This document shows, one piece after another, positions 1-13,900 of a stretch of DNA of 64,000 nt. Made by a program: the position numbers and the translations under genes. Positions within the stretch are counted from its first letter, which is position 1. The number at the start of each line of letters is the position of its first letter. The notes under the pieces were generated by a model. The model was not told the DNA's origin. It ran no database searches and saw nothing but the letters and a program-made list of their open reading frames with translations. The DNA lies in contig CAUYLG010009056.1 in NCBI GenBank assembly GCA_963573385.1, forward strand, positions 33,414 to 97,413, written 5' to 3'. This stretch comes from Cacajao melanocephalus. Lineage: Eukaryota > Chordata > Mammalia > Primates > Pitheciidae.

Positions 1-330
1 ACAGCGGACACCACCCAGATCAATAATCAGGCCCAACCAGTTCTGCCATCACACCCAGGAACAGAAGACATTAAGAAAACCTCACTTCAACCCGCTATGA
101 GTCCATCTCCAACCTGACCAATCAGCACTCCCCACTTCCCAAGCCCCTAGCTGCCATTTTATCTTTAAAAACTCTCATCCCTGAATGCTCTGGGAGACTG
201 ATTGAGTAATAATAAAACTCCAGTCTCCCACACAGCCGGTTCTGCCTGAATCACCCTTTCTCCATTGCAGATCCCCTGTCTTGATAAATTGGTTCTGTCT
301 AGGCAGCCGTCAAGATGAACCTGAGGGACT
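1..330 (+). mobile_element. ERV1-like LTR fragment (3' half)
   Basis: An AATAAA signal at 211-216 sits in a U3/R/U5-like context: a CCAAT-type stretch (ACCAATCAG, about 118), a TTTAAAAA block, then 'ACTCCAGTCTCC' and a U5-like tail. This arrangement is typical of ERV1 LTRs. The 5' end lies outside the window, so the family is not resolved. Confidence 0.6.
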
Positions 331-805
331 GTGTTAGAGGGATTTCCTAGGGTCAGCTAGGGGCTTTTGTTTCCATTTTCTTGCCTCTGGCAGGCTAGGT
401 ACAAGGCTTTCTGCCTCTGGCTCTTGGAGGTGGGGGCCCTGGGACTCAGGGTTGTAAAAGAGTAGCCAATCTGGTAAAGGATTCAAAGATCAATTAATCC
501 AGAAGAAGTTTGAAAGAACCCCTCTCATTGGACGAGAACATGAATGGGGAGGGAGTAACTCAGGGATAAAAGCTCTAACCACCCCAACCTGGAGCTGCAC
601 CCTCTTCAGGTCCCCTTCTATGACGTGGAAGCTGTCCGTTTACTCTGCCTAATAACTGCACTACTGCACACTCTTCGTGTCCATGAGTTCTATCTGAGCT
701 GTAACGCTCACCGCAACACCGAAGCCCCCTTTCCCATTCTTTGGAGTTGGGAGGCCAAGAACCTGAAAATCCTGTTGCAGCGAGTCCACTTACAAACCAA
801 TCAGG
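331..805 (+). mobile_element. LTR-derived sequence, family unresolved
   Basis: The segment holds a TATA-like GATAAAAG at 564-571, followed by 'GGAGCTGCACCCTCTTCAGGTCC' type sequence and a 'GAGCTGTAACGCTCACCGC' tail that recalls the U5 of LTR12/MER4-like ERV1 elements. A short reading frame starting near 625 has no recognisable product and is probably chance. Family name is an inference. Confidence 0.4.
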
Positions 806-875
806 CGGTTACACCACTGCACTCTATCCTGGGTTACAGAGACAGACCCTTTCTATAGATAAATAAATAAACAAA
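806..875 (+). mobile_element. Alu 3'-end fragment
   Basis: About 65 bases match the end of the Alu right arm ('CACTGCACTCTATCCTGGGT', then an A-rich ATAAATAAAT tail). Confidence 0.6.
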
Positions 876-1393
876 TGTATGAAATAAATATAATTACCTA
901 TCTAAAACATTACTTTTTTAGAGTATACTTACCATAGTGTTTCAGATTCTATTACGTGGTTTGTTGTCTGGGCTGACTCTTGTTCATGCTGCATTAGTTA
1001 GTTCTATGTATGTTTTATTATTATTATTATTAACTGTAAGTTCTTCTTTGTAGGGATTTTTTGTGTCTGTGAATTTCAGGCAGTCTGGATTGATAAAGAT
1101 TCTGCCAGTTGTGGATTTGTGTTTGTTATTTTTAGGTACTCTGAGGAAATCATTAGCCCAGGAACAATATTTATGTTTATTTCTGGGCTTGAGGATTCCT
1201 GTGTCCCACATGTGTATACATTTAGGTTAATCTACACGTGGCTTGGCTTCAACTCCTCCCCATTGTGGCCCAACACTTGGTATCCTGGTGTGATGCTTAG
1301 TTCTTCACTTTATCTTTCCTCCCTGCCCCTACCACAAGTCACATAATATAGGTCCTCAGCTTTCTTTTGTTCTTGCAAACTCAGTTGAGTATC
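876..1393. other. AT-rich non-coding stretch, no gene seen
   Basis: A short (TTA)n run lies near 1017-1031. The texture suggests a very old LINE fragment but I cannot align it to a family. Short open frames on both strands here show no protein features. Confidence 0.4.
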
Positions 1394-1805
1394 TGTGTTA
1401 GTCTGTTTTGGGTTGCTATAAAGGATTACCCGAGGCTGGGCAATTTATAAGGAAAAAGGTTTATTTTGCTTACAATTCTGAGGCAGGAAGGTTCACGATT
1501 GGGCATCTGTGTCTGGTGAGGCCTCAGGTTGCTTCCACTTATTTGAGAAGGCATAAGTAGACATCACAAGGCAGGAGAGGAAGCTAGAGAAAGATGGAGG
1601 AGGTGCCAGGCTCTTTCTAACAACCAGCTCTGTGGGAACTAATAGAGTGTGAACTCACTCATCCCTGAGGAAAGGCGCTAATCTATTCATGAAGGATCTG
1701 CCCCCATGACTCAAACACCTCCCATGGGGCCCCACCTTCCAATACCGCGGCACTAGGGATTCAGTTTCAACACAAGATTTGGTAGGAACAAACGTCTAAA
1801 CCACA
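1394..1805 (-). mobile_element. MaLR LTR (MST/THE1-type), antisense
   Basis: It begins TGTGTTAGTCTGTTTTG and ends near 'AACGTCTAAACCACA', which is the antisense layout of MST/THE1 class LTRs. Internal landmarks are 'CTGGGCAATTTATAAGG', 'GAACTCACTCATCCC' and 'CCCCCATGACTCAAACACC'. It is essentially full length. No clear 5-bp target duplication could be identified. Confidence 0.8.
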
Positions 1806-2934
1806 GGCATATCTAACAAAAGAATTTTGTTGTTGTTGTTATATTTTATCCAACATTTCCAGATATTTTTATTTGTCCTGTTACCAGATCTAGAAGTTTC
1901 ATCTGGTTCAAACTTTGAGAAAGAAAAAAGTTTGAAATGCTTTTTAGCAGAGCTTAGATGGCAAATGCAAAAAATAATTGCACAATAACCATCATTATTA
2001 ATTTAAGATAGTGAACCGCATTTAGTAATTCCCATTATCCAGTGTCTTATATACTGTTTTATTTTAATGAAGAGAAATAATATAAAAAACAGCTTTTATA
2101 ACCTCTTCCATGACCTTATGCCTTATATTTTCCCGATGAGATCTCAGCTGTGGCTAGTTCTTTTGCCTTGAGGATAGTTTCCAGACTTGTTTGGTTTCTT
2201 CCTGTAGCCAGGCTATGGCTGAGAAACAGATATGGCTTTTGTGCTTCAGATCCTTGCAAGATGGATGAATCACACAACCAGATGGTATCACTGGAAAAGG
2301 CTCCAGTGTGAGCAGCCCCATTGTTCACTTGGCTCCCACTTACAGCAACAGGCAGATAGGACAACCAGGCAACCCGGGAGGTGAAATGAGAGGCCTTTAG
2401 CCCTCAATTCCATGAAATTGACCTCTCCCTCCTCAACTCAGTGCAGAGAAGAAGGATGACAGGAAAGAGATGTTGATTCTGAGCTAAAAGTCTTATTTTT
2501 ATCTTCCTTTTTTTCCTATGGTCTGTAATGGTTTCTTAAACCTAAACCCTGAACCTAATTTTTTATTTTTTTATTTTTTAGGATTATTTTCCCTGTTCTC
2601 TGTTTCCTTTGCTGAGTCTCCTTTTCCTCTTTTCTGTACAAAAGCCAAGGCTAGTGTATGAAATCTTAAAAGACCCAGTATGGGGATTTAATAAAGCAAT
2701 TTTTTTTTAATGCAGCAACAGTAATTTGGGTCAGGTTTGTTGTTTCTGATAGTCTGAATTAATGTTGAGGTGGAGCTAGGTGAACCTGGAGAGAGGGATA
2801 ATTAGTATATCCTTTACATGAGTGTTTTCCAACCACTTTTACCCCGTGGTTGTAGCACTTTTGCTGTAGCACACAGAGCACAGACAGGTTGCACTTCACC
2901 CTGTTGAAAATTGCTGCCTTTCACATTTAGATAT
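1806..2934. other. Non-coding sequence before the provirus, no gene seen
   Basis: About 1.1 kb without a recognised gene. It is AT-rich, with a short (TTG)n run near 1828 and T-rich runs near 2560. It ends with ATAT (2931-2934), the left target duplication of the provirus that follows. Confidence 0.5.
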
Positions 2935-3342
2935 TGTTCATTGAAGTTTAGCTTAAAGCCGCTTCCTTCCATATTTTAAGTTGGGCCTAAAGGTTTCTCC
3001 ATATATAGTGAACTCTAGCCTAAATGGATGTGCATATAACCTGACTATAACCTGCTCTTGAGCCAGCCACCAAGTTTTGGCCCATCAAAAGAATCCAGCT
3101 GTTCAAATTGTGTTCAAATAAGGCAGACCCTGAACTGTGGCTGATCTGGCTATTTCTGTACCTCACTTCCATTTTCTGTACATCACTTTCCTTTTTCTGT
3201 CCATAAATCTTCTTCCACTGTGTGGCTGTGCTGGAGTCTTTCTGAATCTCCTCTGGCTCAGGAGGCTGCTTGATTTGTGAATCATTCTTTACTCAACTAA
3301 ACTCTGCTACATTTAATTTGGCATAAGAATTTTCTTTTAACA
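2935..3342 (+). mobile_element. 5' LTR of the ERV1 provirus
   Basis: The LTR is 408 bp, starting TGTTCA and ending TTTTAACA. It resembles MER50/MER66-like ERV1 LTRs, but that name is a guess. A TATATATA-like box lies near 3000 and a CATAAATC near 3204 may be the degenerate poly(A) signal. It pairs with the LTR at 14786-15501. Confidence 0.8.
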
Positions 3343-3344
3343 GA

Positions 3345-3362
3345 TGACATCAGAAGTGGGAT
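3345..3362 (+). promoter_or_regulatory. Retroviral primer-binding site (tRNA-Leu-like)
   Basis: TGACATCAGAAGTGGGAT lies two bases after the 5' LTR. Apart from about three decayed bases it matches the complement of the 3' end of tRNA-Leu(CAA), which ends CCCACTTCTGACA-CCA. Its position is as expected for a reverse-transcription primer site. Confidence 0.6.
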
Positions 3363-3630
3363 CTGAGGTAGAGCATCCAGTGACTCCCATGAATGCTGAG
3401 TGACCAATCGAGGTACCCACAGGGCCCATTGTGTCCATTGCTCTATTGCAGCAATTGGAGATCATGGTAAGTTCTCTGTGGATTTCAAAGCTCCATGGAT
3501 TTGTGTTTTGAGCTCTCTGAGTTCTCGGAGCAATTTTCTAATCCAAACTGGGTTTGAATTAGAAACTGCACTGGGTCCAGGATTAGATTGGCTCTTATAA
3601 TTAACTAGCTTGGATCTAGTTAGAGGCTTC

Positions 3631-3910
3631 TTTTTTTTTGAGGCAGAGTCTTGCTCTGTCACCCAGTCTGTAGCGCACTAGTGCAATCTTGGCTCACTGC
3701 AACCTCCGCCTCCCAGGTTCAAGTGATTCTCCTGCCTCAGCCTCCTGGGTAGCTGGGATTACAGGCATGCACCACCATGCCTGGCTAATTTTTATATTTT
3801 TAGTAGAGATAGAGTTTTACCATGTTGGTCAGGCTGGTCTCGAATTCCTGACCTCGTGATCCACCTGCTTTGGCCTCCCAAAGTACTGGGATTACAGGTG
3901 TGAGCCTGCC
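3631..3910 (-). mobile_element. Alu, antisense (first of a pair)
   Basis: Antisense Alu from a T-run to 'GTGTGAGCCTGCC'. It shares one target duplication, GAGGCTTCT (3623-3631 and 4112-4120), with the next Alu. Confidence 0.9.
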
Positions 3911-4111
3911 TTTTTTTTTGGTTTGGTTTTGTTTTTGTGGCCCAGGCTGGCATGTAGTGGTGCAATCTTGGCTCACTGCAGCCTCCACCTCCAGGAGAGA
4001 CTGGATTTCACCATGCTGGCCAGGCTTGTCTTGAACACCTGACCTCAGATGATCCACCTGCCTCGGCCTCCCAAAGTGCTGGGATTACAGATGTGAGCCA
4101 CCGTCCCCACT
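3911..4111 (-). mobile_element. Alu, antisense, internally deleted
   Basis: The T-rich start passes straight into the right arm, lacks about 120 bases of the middle, and finishes with a normal antisense 5' end. It abuts the preceding Alu inside the same GAGGCTTCT duplication. Confidence 0.85.
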
Positions 4112-4923
4112 GAGGCTTCTTATATCTGACTGAGTCAGAAAGAAACCTGTAGTAAATGGCAATACTGCAGGGGGTATAGACTTAACTTTTGGAAATTTGC
4201 AGGGATTTTTGTGTTCTACCTCCTATAGTCTTATCTCTTTTTCTTGGGGGCTTAGGTAGGGAAAAAAAAATCATTGACTAAGTTGATCAAGGGGATCTGA
4301 GAGCCAAAGCCAATATTTGAGGTAAAATGGGATTCTTAATTTCTGAAGAATCAAATACCTTCCAGCTTATACATACATAAGTATTGGGCCCTGGAAGCAG
4401 TGAAGGCTTACAGAAATGGTGAAATCTTACTATGGATCATTTAAAGGTGCAGTGGAACATTCCAAATAAACAAGACTGCCTTTAGGAAGTGTACTTGACA
4501 GTAAGGGCTCCCCAACTAGTCTCATCTAGGGATGCCTGTTGATGTGCAGAAAGTTGTATAAAGGTTTCAGTATTTTTATTTGATCTGATTTGCCCTTAAG
4601 CTTTTTCTTTGCCTTTGGCTTAGTAAAGGCAAAGGCAAAGAAAAAGCTTAAGTAACTTATTGATAAGAAAAATTATCAATGGTTTAATTACTATCCTGCC
4701 CTGAAAGTGAAAAAGCTATCGGCGATAAAGTGTTTATAGAAGGTAGGCCCTCAGGTAGAATAGGCTTGCCTCTCTTTCAAATCTATCCATGCTAGGTCCA
4801 GGCATAGAGAACACTTTCTGTGTCTTATTCCTTAATAGACGCCACTCTGAACTCAGTAATTTTAGCTAAGAAACAATAGCTAAGTTAAAAAGAATACCTG
4901 TCAAGCTAAAATACATCTTTCTG
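4112..4923 (+). other. Proviral leader/gag-region remnant
   Basis: About 800 bases between Alus, downstream of the 5' LTR and primer site. No gag motif survives that I can name, and stop codons occur in all frames. It contains a perfect inverted repeat described separately. Assignment to the provirus rests on position. Confidence 0.45.
4595..4652. repeat. Perfect 23-bp inverted repeat, 12-nt loop
   Basis: Arms 4595-4617 and 4630-4652 are exact reverse complements, each containing AAGCTT and a TTTCTTTGCC/GGCAAAGAAA core. The loop is GCTTAGTAAAGG. A second small palindrome (ATTGATAA/TTATCAAT) follows at about 4659-4680. The flanking proviral sequence is old and decayed, so a perfect stem suggests a later inverted duplication. 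Confidence 0.95.
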
Positions 4924-5398
<475 letters not shown>

Positions 5399-5516
5399 TG
5401 CTTGCTTTCTCCCTCCCTCCCTCCCTCCCTCCCTGCCTCCCTCCCTTCCTTCCTTCCTTCCTTCCTTCCTTCCTTCCTTCCTTCTTTCCTTTCTTCCTCT
5501 CTTTCTCTCTTTCTTT
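5399..5516. repeat. CT-rich microsatellite (CCCT)n/(TTCC)n
   Basis: Runs of CCTCCCTC pass into about a dozen TTCC units and then TTTC-rich sequence. On the minus strand it reads as a Lys/Arg/Glu/Gly-rich frame, which is a repeat artefact. Confidence 0.95.
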
Positions 5517-5797
5517 CTTTTCTTGATGGAGTCTCGCTCTGTCACTGAGGCTGGAGTGCAGTGGTGTGATCTCGGCTCACTGCAACCTCCATTTCCTAGT
5601 TCAAGCAATTCTCTTGCCCCAGCCCCCTGAGTAGCTGGGATTACAGGTGCTACTCAGGAGGCTATTTTTGTGTTTTTAGTAGAGATGGCTTTCACTATGT
5701 TGGCAAGGCTGGTCTCAAACATTTGACCTCAAGTGATCCACCTATCTCAGTCTCCCAGAGTGCTGGGATTACAGGTGTGAGCTGCCGTACCTGGCCT
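5517..5797 (-). mobile_element. Alu, antisense, with internal deletion
   Basis: Starts 'TTGATGGAGTCTCGC' and ends 'GTACCTGGCCT'. Near 5648-5665 the expected 'GCCACCACGCCC' stretch is replaced by a rearranged 'GCTACTCAGGAGGC' segment. The TTCC tract occupies its poly(T) side. Confidence 0.9.
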
Positions 5798-5954
5798 AAC
5801 CATCTTTCTTGAGTGAACGTTTACTTGAGCACCGTGTTTTTTCCCTTCATTTGAACAAATAATAATACAATACAATATTTAGGCCTAAAATCTTACCTCT
5901 GTGCTTATGGAATATATATATTTTTTGAATTGTCCCTTTAGAAATGCAAATTTG

Positions 5955-7141
<1,187 letters not shown>

Positions 7142-7779
7142 TATAAACCAAAAATAAAATCTGAAGGCCCCCAACCATCTGAATGGACCCTTCATCTTGG
7201 CCAAGGGCATTTCAAAGTTAACCTGAAAAACAGGTTCAGGCCACAACAGGAAGAGAGTGTTGGACATGCCTCACTATAACCTCCCCACTTTTAGATTCCA
7301 GGAAAAACCAACCAGCATTAACATCAACACAGATCTTAAGTCTGATAAAAAACATATACAATTTATTCTCTCTGAAGCCTGCTACTTGGGGGCTTCATCT
7401 GCATGATAAAACTTTGGTCTCCACAACCCCTTATCATTGTAACCCAGACATTCCTTTCTATGAATTCCACGTCTTTACATAATAACTTAACTCTTTCAAC
7501 CAATTGCCAATCAGAGAAAACTTTTAAATCTACCTATAAGTTGGAAACCCCCATTTTGAGTTGTCCAGCCTTTCTGGACTGAGCCAATGTACATCTTACA
7601 TGTATGTGATTGATGACTCATCTCTCCCTAAAATATGTAAAAGTAGGCTATGGCCCAAACACCTTGGGCACGTATTCTCAGAATCTCCTGAGGGCTGTGT
7701 CACAGGCCATTGCTCACTCATATTTGCTCAAAATAAATCTCTTCAAATAATTAACAGAGTATGACCTTTTTCACTGACA
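7142..7779 (+). mobile_element. Second ERV1 LTR (MER41/MER52-like texture)
   Basis: Begins TATAAACCAAAAATAAAAT (decayed TGTAAACC...) and ends TCACTGACA. It has paired CCAAT boxes near 7500 ('ACCAATTGCCAATCAG') and AATAAA at 7732-7737. A primer site and leader follow, so it is a 5' LTR with downstream sequence, lying inside the first provirus. Its first ~400 bases match the LTR at 18317, but the 3' half differs. Confidence 0.75.
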
Positions 7780-7786
7780 AAAAATT

Positions 7787-7804
7787 TGGCACCCAATGTA
7801 GGGC
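7787..7804 (+). promoter_or_regulatory. Primer-binding site of second ERV1 (tRNA-Lys-like)
   Basis: TGGCACCCAATGTAGGGC lies eight bases after the LTR end. It differs from the classical TGGCGCCCAACGTGGGGC site at three transitions, two of them of the CpG-decay kind. Confidence 0.6.
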
Positions 7805-8188
7805 CTCAGAGAAGACTCTGGACCCTAAAGGAGTTGCCCAAACTTGGAGCTAAGGTACCAGCAGGGGCCTCTTGAAGCCCTCTCCCGACTTCGAACTTCT
7901 CCTCCACTGGAAATGGTAAATCCTCCTGAGCCCTGAACCTTCTTTGGTTGATGGTCCTTGATTTATTCTGAGCTGGTATTTATTTTTTTTCAACCTCCTA
8001 TGAAGTTGTTCAGGATCCTAATTCTAGTTTGGAGGTGTATGCTAAAGGGTCTTCTTCATTGCCTTTTTCTAAATACAAAGAGAAAAATCCCTTTTTAGGT
8101 ACCCCGTTTCATTTCTAGTTTGAAGATAGATCCTAAAGGGTCTTTTCCATTGGTTTTTCTCCCAAAATTTATCTCAGTTGGCTTGTAA

Positions 8189-8520
<332 letters not shown>

Positions 8521-9006
8521 TAGTAGAAAAACGAGAGACTGAGTTTCATCATCTCCCAGAGGAAGGGTGTTTTGCTCCTCCCAGTTGAAAGGTGCTACTG
8601 GGTGACTGGGGCCTGAGTGGGAGTGTCTGGGGGTTGATCCCCTACAACTTGTAGCAGCCCTACAGGGGATCCCCAACAAAATTAGTTTAAAAAGGCTCGT
8701 CCAGGAAATGCATATAGGAGCTCAGTCACTCTGTTTTGAGACTTCTCAAAGGTGCTAGGCCTCCAGAGAGAGAAACTGAGACCCACAATAGGGCAGAAAT
8801 AACTCAGTGGTGATACACTGTGGGGTCCTACCCACATTCAGCACACTTCAATCCACTAACTAAACCCTAGGCCACAACTCAGTTTGTCATTTTGAGAAAA
8901 AACAAAGTAGGAAATGTAATCTAAGAATTGGGAAAAACAAGAATGACCCCCTTTTGGGCACCCCATTGGTATTATGGTACTTATACTTGAAAGTTTTGAA
9001 ATGGAC

Positions 9007-9276
9007 TTTTTTTTTGAGACAGAGTCTCGCTCTGTTACCCAGGCTGGAGTGTAGTAAAACCTCTGTTTCCCAGGTTCAAGTGATTTTCCTGCTTCAGCCT
9101 CCCAAGTAGCTGGGACTACAGGTGCGTGCCACCATGCCCAGCCAATTTTTATATTTTTAGTACAGATGGGGTTTTACCATCTTGGCCAGGATGGTCCTGA
9201 TCTCTTAACCTTGTGATCCACCTGCCTCAGCCTCCCAAAATGCTGAGATTACAGGTGTGAGCCACTGTGCCCAGCC
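9007..9276 (-). mobile_element. Alu, antisense, small internal deletion
   Basis: T-run with 'GAGACAGAGTCTCGCTC', ending 'GTGCCCAGCC'. About 30 bases after 'GGAGTGTAGT' are missing. The AAATGGACTT duplication flanks it. Confidence 0.92.
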
Positions 9277-9644
9277 TAAAATGGACTTATTGTGGTCTTT
9301 TTGTGCACATTTACATCAAGAAAAGAATGAAGAGCTCAAAGGTTGACCTGCAACTATAAAGTTCCTAAGTTCTCTGTCATCTCTCTGTTTTCTCTTCTGT
9401 CAGCTTTAAGTCTGCAGCTACTTTCCTACTGATATAAAATTCACTGTTTGCATCCAGCTGTTTCTTTTCATTATTGTTTTTGCAAATGGGGAGTTTGTAT
9501 TAATGTCTCATGGCTAGAGTTCTGAAGTAAAAGTTGTAGGATCTTTGTATGAGTGACTATATGCATAAAAATGGTTAACAGGGCAATATCCTTAAATGAC
9601 GACTATCACAGTTTTCATGAATAATCTAGGTAAACTACTAAGAA

Positions 9645-9736
9645 GGTGCCTTGCTTTCCCTTCGCCTTCTGCCATGATTGTAAGTTTCCTGAGGCCTCCC
9701 TAGCCCTGCTGAACTGTGAGTCAGTTAAACCTCTTT
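9645..9736 (+). mobile_element. MaLR (MST-like) LTR fragment, left part
   Basis: 'TTCTGCCATGATTGTAAG', 'CTGAGGCCTCCCTAGCC' and 'GTTAAACCTCTTT' match the 3' third of an MST/THE1-type LTR. The element resumes at 10422 after an insertion. Confidence 0.75.
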
Positions 9737-10421
9737 CATTTACTATTTTGTGTTTCACACAGACCTTGTTTTTAAAATAAGAGTTTTTGTATTCAATACA
9801 TTATACAGTTTGAAAAATTGTAGGAGAGCAGCACACTTGAACTGGAGCAATTCTAACAAGGAATAATGCTGGCCCCTTGGCCAAATGGATCAGTTTTAAA
9901 ACAAAGTAAAGTTCCCATCTGTGAGGCAGAGAAAAAAGTGTGACTTCTGTACAAAGTACATTTAGAATTTCATGTCTAACATCTTTCCAATGCAATGTGC
10001 TCATGAGGGTTTTTCTGAAGTCCTCCTGGTCCCTGCCTAAAGAGAGACATGGAACCTCCATATACAAAGAAACTTGATTCAAGGTGTTTTGTTTTTTTTT
10101 TTTTTTAAAAAAAATAAGGGAAAAGAAAGACAAAGGAAAAAAAATAATGGATGGCTGTTGGTGATAGAAACTGCAAGGAGACTGCATCCTCACTGATCAT
10201 GGCTTGTTTATTGGTCAGAGGCCTTGGGAGGCCCAGGACACTTTGTGGCCATTGGAGCACCAACTGTAGCTATCACCTTTTTTCTTTTTTGCATTTCCTA
10301 CTTTTTGACACACACACACACACACACACATTTATATATTTTTTACCCCTTGAGGATATCATTATTCTAGTTGTTCCCATGGGATTACAGATGTGGTCTC
10401 TATTGGATATAAATGTGTCTT
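9737..10421. other. 685-bp insertion inside a MaLR LTR
   Basis: Bounded by a 12-bp direct repeat TTAAACCTCTTT (9725-9736 and 10422-10433), as expected of a retroposed insertion. It contains a T/A-rich run (10087-10140) and a (CA)n tract (10309-10330). A minus-strand frame of 130 codons covers 9801-10193, and the left half read on the minus strand resembles a 3'-UTR. No poly(A) tail is obvious at either edge. Source unknown. Confidence 0.6.
10309..10330. repeat. (CA)n microsatellite
   Basis: About eleven CA units. Confidence 0.95.
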
Positions 10422-10480
10422 TTAAACCTCTTTGATCTCAGGCAGTTCTTTATAGCAGTATGAAAACAGACTAGTACAAG
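10422..10480 (+). mobile_element. MaLR LTR fragment, 3' end
   Basis: 'CTCAGGCAGTTCTTTATAGC' then 'GAAAACAGACTAGTACA' is the usual 3' end of MST-type LTRs. It continues the piece at 9645-9736. Confidence 0.75.
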
Positions 10481-11069
<589 letters not shown>

Positions 11070-11210
11070 TTAATTACTGCTTTGGCTAAATGAACAATTA
11101 TTATTTTATGGTGACCTGTGATCCTATTTTGGTGAGATGTTTTAAACCTTTGACATATTTGATAGGCTTCCCAAAATCAAATTCCAGCTTTAAAATTAAG
11201 CCTTTTTTAT

Positions 11211-11929
<719 letters not shown>

Positions 11930-12357
11930 AGATTTCTTATAAATTTAGGTTCATATCATTTGCACTTGGTAAGAATTTCCAGAACCCTAATGAAGAAACT
12001 GACTGGTTTAGAAAATTGCTAACCCAAACAGGACAAAAATTAATTGAATACCAAGAAAATATTTTGCCAGATTTTCATGCTAAATCAACCAGTACTGAAA
12101 TTGTTTAGATATACAATTTGAATAAACTTCATGGCCCAGGTCAAATTACCTATGACAACCCATCAGTTACCAGTGCTATGTACCTAACTTGGAGAAGCAG
12201 CTGATATTTAAGAGGACTGAAGTCCAGTGTTAAGCATAGACTTGTGGAGAACCTGGATAGCTGCCTTGTTCTTCCTGAGTCCTTAAAGCTTTTGTCATTA
12301 AAAGTTCTGCATTCCATGACTTATCATGGAAGAGATAAAATGATCCACATTAAAAGG

Positions 12358-12509
12358 GTGAGAGGTGGGTGAGGGACTACACATTGAGTATAGCATACAC
12401 TGCTTGGGTGATGGGTGCATCAAAATCTCAGAAATCACCACTAAAGAACTTATTCATATAACCAAACACCACCAGTTCCCCCCAAAAAACCTATTGAAAT
12501 AAAAAAAAA
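12358..12509 (+). mobile_element. L1 3' end, 5'-truncated insertion
   Basis: 'GGTGGGTGAGGGACTACACA', 'GGGTGATGGGTGCATC' and 'GAACTTATTCATATAACC' followed by an AAAAAAAAA tail match the 3' UTR of L1P/L1M-type LINEs. AGATAAAATGA before and AGATAATCAGA after look like a decayed target duplication. Confidence 0.8.
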
Positions 12510-12538
12510 GATAATCAGACTTGGTAAAATATATTAAA

Positions 12539-12550
12539 ATATATGTGTGC

Positions 12551-12588
<38 letters not shown>
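12539..12588. repeat. (TA)n microsatellite
   Basis: A GTGTGCG lead followed by about 17 uninterrupted TA units. Confidence 0.95.
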
Positions 12589-12589
<1 letters not shown>

Positions 12590-13100
12590 GTCACTGTTCT
12601 AAATTGCTAAAATTGTTTATGACCAATGTTTGGTTTGGCAAACCCATATTTCTGGGAAGATAATTGAAAAAAACTTTAGGTACGTTTCTGCTGTCTGATG
12701 GGCCAATGTAAGCATTTATAGAGGAATTTCATTCAATTGTCATTTTCAATGCATGTTTTCTGATTTTATAAAAGCTTGCCCATGCTGTTCTTATAAGTAG
12801 CTCATTATGCCAAAGTGTATTTTTACCAAGCAAATAAAAAAGCTCTCCATGGTCCACTGAACAAGGACAATCAACTCCTTCACAGTCTAGAACCTGAAGT
12901 TTGGATCTTCTGAGAACATCACAGAATGACTCTCCTTGCCCTCCACACCGCAGTAAAACTTTGGGACCCTGAACCTTGAGTTCATAACACAACTCAAAAG
13001 GGCCCCTCTACACTCTTGGATCTGGACACCCGTTGGAAACCTTAAGGTAAAGCTAACCAGGAAAGTTTTTCTCCAGAAGAAGATAGTATCCATGACATGG

Positions 13101-13900
13101 ACAGCTTTTCCCCAAGATCACAGATCAAGACTTCTCTGCTATCATGAGACTCTTATCTTTCAATTTTTTTCCTTGCTTATGCCTAGAACTTAAAAAGAGG
13201 TTTTTTTGTGTGTGTGTACTCATGGGGCATACTTTTATTTGTGAAGGATTTTACAACCAGTCTTATATATGGACTGGTTGATAGATGGAAGTTGAATGGC
13301 CAACACAGGTGAAAAATTTTAAAGGTACATTTGTTATCTCATAATTAAAAACAGAACATTGGTCCACTCCTCGTAACCTACACCGTGGATTAAAGATAAC
13401 ATTGCCAGGAGGTGTTCACTCTTCTTGATGGGCATCATTTGTTAGGTCTCTTTGTCCATGGTTTGGAGTAAATAGGCAATGGTTAGAAATTTATCCCTCA
13501 TGCTGGGCTCTATAGCAGATTCTATTGTAATGGCTATGGTTACACAATAGACTTTAAATTCTCTTGTGAAAGTTACGTTAAATAACAGTATTGCCCTAGA
13601 CTACTTACTTATTGCCTAAACAGAGAGGTATATGTGTGGTTGCTGGCACTTCTTGTTCCCATGGAGAAATACATTGAGTACTATAGAGATTCCGTTGTGG
13701 GGAGGTTAATGAATAGACTGCTTGGTTAAAGTGAGTAAACCCTTTATCTAGCTCTTTCTTTGATCTCTTTGATTTTAGTTGGTTTGGTTCATGGAGATCC
13801 TGGCTAAGGAGCATACCCCAAACTCTTGGTATCATCCTCCTGATAGCCATAATAGTAGTCTCATTGGCATGCTGTATTCTCTCAAAAGTTTAAATGTTTG
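13101..13900 (+). pseudogene. Decayed ERV1 env remnant (transmembrane-subunit end)
   Basis: Translated fragments show a stretch reminiscent of the TM ectodomain (about 13500-13690) and a hydrophobic membrane-anchor-like segment near 13790-13880, followed by a short tail. Stops occur in every frame, so no protein is made. It sits between the pol remnant and the 3' LTR, as expected. Confidence 0.5.

Larger units (their letters stand above)
11930..13100 (+). pseudogene. Decayed ERV1 pol remnant (C-terminal part)
   Basis: Conceptual translation gives scattered gamma-retrovirus-like pol similarity: an RNase H/integrase-junction-like segment near 12000-12350 and an integrase C-terminal-like segment near 12700-13090. 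Stops and frameshifts interrupt it, as do a truncated L1 (about 12358-12509) and a (TA)n tract. No catalytic set can be followed in one frame. It lies in the order expected between the proviral leader and env. Homology is judged by eye. Confidence 0.6.
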
